Shown here piece by piece: positions 57,371-64,000 of a DNA stretch of 64,000 nucleotides; positions within the stretch are counted from its first letter, which is position 1; the number at the start of each line of letters is the position of its first letter. The stretch is from Lytechinus pictus (lineage: Eukaryota; Echinodermata; Echinoidea; Temnopleuroida; Toxopneustidae). Made by a program: the position numbers and the translations under genes. Where the stretch lies: NCBI RefSeq assembly GCF_037042905.1, contig NC_087245.1, forward strand, positions 26,598,501-26,662,500, written 5' to 3'. Under the pieces are notes generated by a model that was given only the letters and a program-made list of their open reading frames with translations, searched no databases and had not been told where the DNA came from.

Positions 57371-60300
57371 TTGTTAAAAGCACCATTGTTATTATCTTCT
57401 TCATTCATCTACACTACAGCACGTTATAGTAGTTAGCTAGTTTTAGTAAATCATCTACAGGGTCCCCCCAAAGCTAGACTGGATCCCATCGAGTATATTC
57501 TATTTGTGCATTATTGGGTCATGTGATATGCAGATAATATGCAGTCATGTAATATACATGCTGGATATCTCTGCTCATTTACAGAATGTATTAATGGTAG
57601 AAAATGGGGGGGGGGGTATTCTTCTCTAGATTAAAAGTAGTAATGAATCACCCCTATCACTTTGGTAATCAATGCCGAGACTCTAGATTTTACTCTGGGG
57701 AAATCTTTGTAATATGGGGGGGGGGTATTTGGGGCTAAGTTAATGACTAATTTATTGTATGTAATCTAATTCTTCCTATCAATGTGAATATATTTTCTTA
57801 AGCAAGAAGCAAGAATTATCATGTATGCCATTATCCTTTTGACAAAAATGGACACAATAAATGAAATGAATGATATGAAATTATATGTTCCATCTTCCAG
57901 CAAAGACAAGCCTTTTCAAGTCACTCTCATATTATGTTAACAACTTTCTGAAATGATTGCTCATGGTAGTAAAATAAAGGAACAAATGTATTTCAGCAAT
58001 GTAGATTTTAACAAAATTTGTAAAGTACTTATATAAAGTATTTCCATTTGCAAGATTTTATCATGAGAGATTTATGCAGATTTTATGATGAGCAAGATGT
58101 GGAGAGGTGAAATGTTAAAACAATAAAGGAGCGAATATTTTCATCCAGTTAAGTGGTGTGTTGAAATGATTTCTTTGACTTTATCTTCTTGATAAGTACT
58201 TATTTTGTTTATAATTTTTTATATGAAAGTTTAGATAATTTTTGAAGTTAAGGGCCCTCATGCGAACCCATTATCAATGAAGATTATATTCATAACATTT
58301 TGTTTCTCACCCCCTTGAATATGTTACATTTGTCGTATTTGATTATGTTTTAATTTATTATCTCATTTTAATCTTCTCCTAAAAATGAGTGCTAATTATG
58401 AATAATTTCGTCTCATCCCGAATATTCCTCTCTTACAGTCGATTACTTCAAGTCGTCTAAGGGCTTGTTCAATTTTGATTTTCAAATTTAAACAGCAACG
58501 TGAATCACGATTCAAAACGAAATTACACAACCCAGATATAATGAGAAACGAAAATAGTCGAACATGTCTAAATATACCACCCAGAGTTCAGTACGAGTTT
58601 AACCGTATGCCTTACAGTCTTCAAATTGGAGCTAAGAAAAACAGAGGAGCAATTGTATCTCTATACTTTACCAGTTCATATTACATAGTTTACATTTCAC
58701 AAAGTTACAATGCCGATATTCATTCGGGCAGTCAAATATCAACATCAGCATGTAAAATAGAGAGCATTCAACGGAAAATGGAATCGACCCAATTCGATTC
58801 TGACCTTAGGCTTTTCTTTCGTTCTGAGCCGTCACAATAACAACAAATATTTATGCATATTATAGGTATAGTTGGTTTTGGAGTTGGAATTACCATGGTG
58901 GAATATATAGCCATGATAGTTTGCGATTTTCTTGTTCAAATTATTTTTTCGACGACATTGTCGACAAAGTAAACTTAAGATGAGTTGAAAAAGCCCCTGA
59001 CAATCTATAGTTACTTTTATGTGGCCCTCAAAATGGGTAGAGTTCGGACGTTTTGACAGTTACTACTCGTAGATCAACAAACATTGTATTGATCTTGTTC
59101 AGACTCTATAGAAAAGTGCATGGATATTCTCACGAAAAATAAAATTGAGGTAATTCACCAATCGATTTAAATTCTTATCAAATTCAATATTTGTTTAGAG
59201 TGTTGGCCTACGTGAAGTTGCATTTAAAGAAAACTCATTTGATAATTTGTTCCGATTGAGAGTATGATATAATTATGAAATGTTAATTGTAAACGACGAT
59301 TTAACATGATTATGGTGGTAGCCAGCATTCGAAAAACGTATTGCATTTAAGATTGTTTCAGCAATATTATATATTAAATGAGAGAGGGGAGGGAGGGGAG
59401 ATGAGAAAGAAAGAGGGGGAGTGGACATGATGGAATAAGATGAGAAGGGTGGTGGATGGAGAGCGTGAGGTTTTAAAATGGATCCACCTGTCCGTCAACG
59501 GAACCTACATGTATGTTCACGAAGAAAATAATGATCTCTGACGCCATTTCTTTCGATATATATATAGAGCACACTGATGACATGCTTTGAATAACAATTA
59601 AGTTTGTGTTCGCCCATTGTTTCCTTAAAAGCATTTGTATACTCGCTTGAAGGGCTTGTAAGAGAATCTCTCGCACTCTCATCCTGTTCTCCTTGAGTAT
59701 GTATTCTTGCTTGAGCAAACAATCCAATGAGAAACGGAATCCTGACAAGTTTGTTGGAGAGCTCCCGAGTTGGTGCCTTTGATCAATCAAGCACGGTCAC
59801 ACCAGCACAATAGGCGCCAAATCGACAACCGTCCGAGCGAAAATATCGCCTTACGTCTGTGGATAGTCGAGTATCGATTGCGTTGAAGGTTGTCTGGCTG
59901 TGTGACTTAATATCTGAGTGTATTTTTATCATCAGGAGGCAAGGTCTGATGGGTATGAAGCGTAATATCAAATCACTCTAGATTTCTTCCCTCGACTGTT
60001 CACAACTGGTAATGAAGTCTTCTCTTCCCTTCAATTAGTAGTCTTAATGGATATTTTGAGATAGCTTGAAACTGTTTTATTCTGAAAGCATGATTTTCAG
60101 AAACTTGAAAAGGAGATAAATGGGTCTAGTTTTCTGTATGGTTATTCTGACTCTTCATTTTGCTGAATCGTCGGATTTTTGTTCAATATTGTATGGCAAG
60201 AGCACATTACTCTGGATGTTCGTATTCAACCTGAACAATGTGATCTGTAAACGACATCAATTAATTCAGGAAAATTCCACATCGTGCCACAAACTCCAGT

Positions 60301-60586
60301 TTGCAGAGTTTAAATTTCTTCATTTTGGACAATTTTAGTGCATAAGAGAAATGCACTGGACGCATTGTGTAGAGGATGTGAATCAAATTACTGATACAAA
60401 TTCGCTTTTATGCAACCATCAACTTTTCACTTCATTCATTGTTTTATTGAAATGAAAATACAATAAACAATCTTGAAACTGTAACCGAATCATATACTTT
60501 GGAACCTTGAATACAGATGGAGATCTCGATAATGGCGTTTGTAGCAATGAAGTATTCGGAAAGCGCATAAGATTTTACTTTTTAGG
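57371..60586. other. AT-rich intergenic, no gene recognised
   Basis: Includes G-runs at about 57605 and 57715 and a GGGAGGGGAG purine tract at 59380-59450. A plus-strand frame of 121 codons at 58475 and minus-strand frames at 59473-59971 show no motif, repeat or splice logic, and I do not call them genes. Confidence 0.45.
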
Positions 60587-61696
60587 ATGGGAATTTCTGA
60601 TATGACATCGTCATCTTTGCAAGCAACTCGGACCCATAACCCTAGCCGACGAGCTAGCGAGGGTATGATCGACCTCAGAAGACCAACACTTCCCCCGCTT
60701 CCCAAAAGCAAGAATTCAACTTTAAAAGGCCCTAAGTCACAGCAGCAGAGTGTCTCCCCCGTCATCACAGTGGTGGTCACCGATGACGAACCGATATCAA
60801 GTTCTCCGCAAAGACTATTTAGACGTCGGGGTTCGTCACCGTGGAGTAAGATTAGCTCCCCATCGAGTCCCCAGTCTCTCTCGTCATCGTCTCATCATAT
60901 TCTCGCTCCTTCACCTCCGCCACGGTCGTCATCGCCCTTCACCTCGTCCCAAAACATTCAGCAAGCGCGAAATGGACGATACCGGAGGGGGTCGTTGCCC
61001 GCAAGTACCCTGAGTCCAATTTTGCCGAACTCGTACTCGGACTGGAAAAATGTACTATCAGTTCCGAGTCAAAGTCGGCCTAACCGCACTGAACTGTCAT
61101 CAGAAAGAGATAGGCCTGGATTGGATCATAATTCAAACGCACTTCAACAGGAAAGTCTACCCCCGAGTCTATTTTCGAAGCAGCGATCGGTGTCACCTAA
61201 CCCTGAAAGATCGCGCCCGACTGTACATCGACGTCGAAGTGACGGAGCAATCTACTCCCATACTGACCGTCACCATGGGGAAAAATCAGTAATTGGTAAT
61301 CGAAGTCGGACAATCAGTGAATCTCAAAATAAAAACAGTTCTTTTAAGTTAGAGAGCGATGAACAATTTCGACGGCACCGAAAGCCGAAACATGAAGTAA
61401 CCGTCGACGAAACACCTCAAGAGACACTTTGTCTGGAGCACAAAAGGGACGATTGTGCGTTTATTCCTATTACTAACGACGGACACTTGGTAGGAGATGA
61501 TGACGAGTGTGGGCATGATTTCGACGATGATCAGGATGCGGATACACGTCAGTGGATTCTTCATTGGTTAGAGGGTGTCGAAAAAAGTTCAGAAAGAACA
61601 CCAGCTCTAGCCCTTGATGATGTTTGTCGTTATAATGAGGTCCGAGAGACAGCAATTAAGGTTTACTATGATGGCAAAGAACAATCGGAAACATGA
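60587..61696 (+). CDS. single-exon 369-residue Ser/Pro/Arg-rich disordered protein, unrecognised
   Basis: An uninterrupted frame from ATG 60587 to TGA 61694-61696, long for this AT-rich sequence and locally richer in GC and CpG than its flanks, which supports real coding. Residues 1-300 are low-complexity: basic/Ser patches (LFRRRGSSPWSK, RSVSPNPERSRPTVHRRR), Pro-rich stretches (PTLPPLPKSK, LAPSPPPRSSSP) and many SP sites, suggesting phosphorylation. A very acidic segment (GDDDECGHDFDDDQDAD) at about 301-319 is followed by the only globular-looking part, TRQWILHWLEGVEKS, and a charged tail. No signal peptide or membrane span. The T-rich tract and TTTTTAG just before ATG (60573-60585) could be an acceptor, so an upstream exon is possible. 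I do not recognise the family and propose no function. Confidence 0.7.
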   Translation: MGISDMTSSSLQATRTHNPSRRASEGMIDLRRPTLPPLPKSKNSTLKGPKSQQQSVSPVITVVVTDDEPISSSPQRLFRRRGSSPWSKISSPSSPQSLSSSSHHILAPSPPPRSSSPFTSSQNIQQARNGRYRRGSLPASTLSPILPNSYSDWKNVLSVPSQSRPNRTELSSERDRPGLDHNSNALQQESLPPSLFSKQRSVSPNPERSRPTVHRRRSDGAIYSHTDRHHGEKSVIGNRSRTISESQNKNSSFKLESDEQFRRHRKPKHEVTVDETPQETLCLEHKRDDCAFIPITNDGHLVGDDDECGHDFDDDQDADTRQWILHWLEGVEKSSERTPALALDDVCRYNEVRETAIKVYYDGKEQSET

Positions 61697-61711
61697 AACC
61701 AAAAAAATCAT

Positions 61712-61717
61712 AATAAA
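61712..61717 (+). terminator. polyadenylation signal AATAAA
   Basis: A canonical hexamer begins 15 bases after the stop codon of the 369-residue gene. If used, the 3' UTR is unusually short. Confidence 0.5.
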
Positions 61718-63065
61718 CCAAGCAACGAAACGTACCTGGTTTTATTTAGTTGCTAAGCACTGTAACGTAAGCTTATGAGCCCATCTTGGCAATCACTGTA
61801 CTTTAATTGTGTTGATAAGGGGTAAATGATGACCATTTGCTAAGTCAAAATATTATTTATTCATCGTCCTTCACATTGAGGTAGGGGACGATATAGGACA
61901 TGGGCTACCAATTTTCAAAAGTTTTTTTTTCACAAACAAAATCACCCATGAAGAGTTTGCTTCGCTCTCTCTTGTTGGATATTCTAACTTTTTCTCCCAG
62001 ATCCTCTCGTAACGAAACCACGTGCCCATGGCTGCCAAAAACAATAGTTTTTAATCATTTACATGTATAGAGTTTTTCTAATTAATATAGACCGAACTTT
62101 CTTCCATGCAGGCCATAATAACCGACTTGCAAACCAATAGATAATAATTTTGTATAAAGGCTTTTATTGACAAAAAGTGTCATCCCAAGAAAAGCGTGAG
62201 ATAAGAAACAGTATGCTAATGACATTGATAAAAAAAGGTGTTTCAAAATATTGTAAACGATACTTTGCATACTATGCTTCTCTGGGAGTGGTGCCACCCG
62301 ACCGTCAAAGAACTATTCTGTTCCTTTTGCAATACTTTTTCTACAATTATGTTTTCTATATAATATACATGTGGCACAATTCAATCTTATTATAATAATA
62401 AAATTAGAATAATATTTTTGGTTACAATTAATGGCCAGAAGCTAGGCCATGCAGCAGGGGAATACAAGATATCTTATCATGCTTATAGATTGTGTCCGAA
62501 GTATTATGTAAAGCAGTTTTTGACCATTAAAGAAATTGGGGGGGGGGTTGATAAGTGTTGGAGACATGAAATACACCCCCCCCCCTCTGGATAGGCCTAA
62601 ATGTAAAATGAAGAAGCACCCAGATTTAAGAGACTTTTATCAGATAAATCTCTTAGCGAAACTGTAAAGTGTGTAAGTTAATTTGCATTTAAGGGGCCAT
62701 TTGACACTCACACCAGCAAAACCGACTCCAAACTGGCCGATATGTGAATGGAAATGAAAGATTGATTGGATTTGGACGTTGTGGATTCGGATTCGCTGGC
62801 TTGACTGCGGCGTGATCCTACAGTGTTGGTTTTACAAAATAATTTTTAAAATAAGATTTGCGTGTGATTATTTTTTGTAATGAAATTGGTAATGAAAATT
62901 ATTGTGTCTAAATAAATGATAAATATTTGAGGAGATGTTTGAAAATGATTCATTCTTTTTTTATTTCTTTCTCCGAGGAATGTGTAAACACTTTTTACAG
63001 TAATAATAATATACTTTAAAAGCTTATACAACATGTATATGACATTAATTCCTCATTGATACAAA
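61718..63065. other. intergenic, no gene recognised
   Basis: Contains a G-run and a C-run 35 bp apart (62538-62547 and 62575-62586) reminiscent of the hAT-like group, but without ends. Short frames only. Confidence 0.45.
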
Positions 63066-63731
63066 CAGGGGCAGCGTTAGAGTGATATATTGTCAATTCG
63101 TCCACTGCCAACTCGTCCACTCACCACATGGTCTACCTTCATTTAGTCTAATGCCATTCCATCCTTCAACATTTCGTCTAACAACCATTTGGTCCAATAA
63201 CCATTTGGTTTAATCATCACTTCGTCTAATCATCAGTTCGTCTATAACCATTTCTTCTAATAACCACTTGGTCTAATATCAATTTTCTTTTCATTCATTT
63301 TGCACAATTAACACTTAAGTTTAATTAGACCACATGGTATATGGACTAAATGGCTACTGGACCAACTGGTTATTAGAAGGAATGGCACGAGAATAAATGG
63401 GAGTGGAACATTGTGGTGAGTGGACGAACTGATGGTAGACCAAATGATAGTAGACGAGTTGGTAAATGGACGAATTGGCATTAGACGAATTGGAGATAAA
63501 CCGTTAGAGGTGGCAGGGGTGGCCGCACCCTGTAGTATTTCAAGTGGTGAAAAAGAGGAGAAAAAGAAGGGGAAAACAGGAAGAAAGAATGAAAAGGTAT
63601 ATATATATATAGAGAGAGAGAGAGAGGCATGAGTAGTGAAAAATTATATAATATATTACCCCTATTGAAAAAATATGACGTCACCTGTAGACCCCCCCCC
63701 CCCCAATCAATCTATGCTAGCGCCGCCCCTG
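63066..63731. mobile_element. hAT-like element, 666 bp, 7/8 target duplication, carrying a nested foldback
   Basis: The left end CAGGGGCAGCGTTAGAGT and the right end, reverse-complemented, CAGGGGCGGCGCTAGCATAG are flanked by GATACAAA (63058-63065) and GATAAAAA (63732-63739). A C-run lies inside the right end. The interior holds the inverted repeat listed separately, a (TA)n(GA)n microsatellite near 63600-63625, and no transposase. Confidence 0.75.
63094..63493. repeat. foldback of 'TTTGGTCTAATAACCA'-type minisatellite inside the hAT-like element
   Basis: The left arm starts CAATTCGTCCACTGCCAACT and repeats ACCATTTGGTCTAAT-like words; the right arm repeats the complement (GGACCAACTGGTTATTAGA) and ends GGACGAATTGG...GACGAATTG. 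The middle near 63290-63310 is the turn. All units share GTC(T/C)A / T(A/G)GAC. Confidence 0.8.
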
Positions 63732-63739
63732 GATAAAAA

Positions 63740-64000
63740 AATAATTGAACGCAAGAGAAAAAGAGGGGGCGGGAGCTTATTAAGTGCATTAAAATTGCAG
63801 GCCTTATTGAATTTATTTCATGAAATGCAATTTGATGACGGATAAATTCAATAGAGCCTGAAATCTTGTTTCCTTCGTTTTATTTTCACCCCCTCCCTAT
63901 TCGTTATTATTCATGGTGGAGGAGGCGCAGGACCGTTTCGGCACAGCCTCCTCCCTTCTTCATTTTCATTTTCCCCTCTTCAATAATGTCCCTCTTCCGT
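63740..64000. other. window end, no gene recognised
   Basis: Pyrimidine-rich text towards the end (CCTCCTCCCTTCTTC and similar). Nothing else can be supported. Confidence 0.4.

Noticed and set aside
58475-58840. 121-codon plus-strand frame
   Set aside because: No motif, no splice logic and composition like the flanks; length is compatible with chance over 64 kb.
59473-59971. Overlapping minus-strand frames of 60-105 codons
   Set aside because: Several frames of similar length overlap here, with no conserved features in any of them.
1-64000. Integrated virus, toxin gene or bacterial-type defence system
   Set aside because: No coat, polymerase, integrase or toxin-like frame was seen; the only polymerase-like sequences are LINE reverse transcriptase relics.

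Overview
This window looks like nuclear DNA of a marine invertebrate, most likely an echinoderm and probably a sea urchin. The reasons are short exons with GT..AG borders in long AT-rich introns, no bacterial-style gene packing, a HECT-type gene of the kind expanded in invertebrates, a Rab20-like GTPase, and very many short non-autonomous transposons and non-LTR relics. The species cannot be read from the sequence; the assignment is inference.

Five gene models can be supported, and a sixth is only possible. (1) A minus-strand HECT E3-ligase-like gene ends at 1165. Its coding exons are 1165..3355 and 5423..5527, and probable untranslated 5' exons lie at 6699..6802, 8217..8319 and about 8856..8960. 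(2) A plus-strand sorting-nexin C-terminal (Nexin_C) gene has three terminal exons at 10114..11477. (3) A minus-strand gene at 22912..25703 encodes a long disordered tail followed by two membrane spans; the second span appears only after splicing two small exons. (4) A complete five-exon Rab20-like gene lies at 45590..53133 on the plus strand. (5) A single-exon gene at 60587..61696 on the plus strand encodes a 369-residue Ser/Pro/Arg-rich disordered protein. The possible sixth is the 3' end of an unidentified plus-strand gene in the first 422 bases.

Most of the rest is mobile DNA. A hAT-like group has ends starting CA(G/C), 8-bp target duplications, G/C homopolymers just inside the ends and, in several copies, an internal quasi-palindrome like GCGAGCGCGAAGCGCGAGC. 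The best copies are 26229..27195, 31588..31984, 32416..33142 and 63066..63731. At least four families of MITEs are bounded by TTAA (3737, 30709, 33898, 43729, 49416, 53575). Other inverted-repeat or foldback elements start at 18067, 20009, 20881, 28274, 28773, 37979 and 47834. Non-LTR retrotransposon pieces lie at 15515..16931, around the hAT copy at 26229, at 35885 and at 50340..51200, and a tRNA-derived SINE is at 47323..47660. There are also two notable tandem arrays of self-complementary units, at 9133..9460 (21 bp) and 34617..35862 (about 52-61 bp).

The genes do not form an obvious common pathway; this is ordinary eukaryotic neighbourhood. No bacterial defence system, virus or toxin gene was seen. 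The most interesting points are the one-base frame break in the HECT gene, the hidden two-membrane-span architecture of the 22912..25703 gene, the substituted catalytic and specificity residues in the Rab, the palindromic arrays, and the shared internal architecture of the hAT-like elements.
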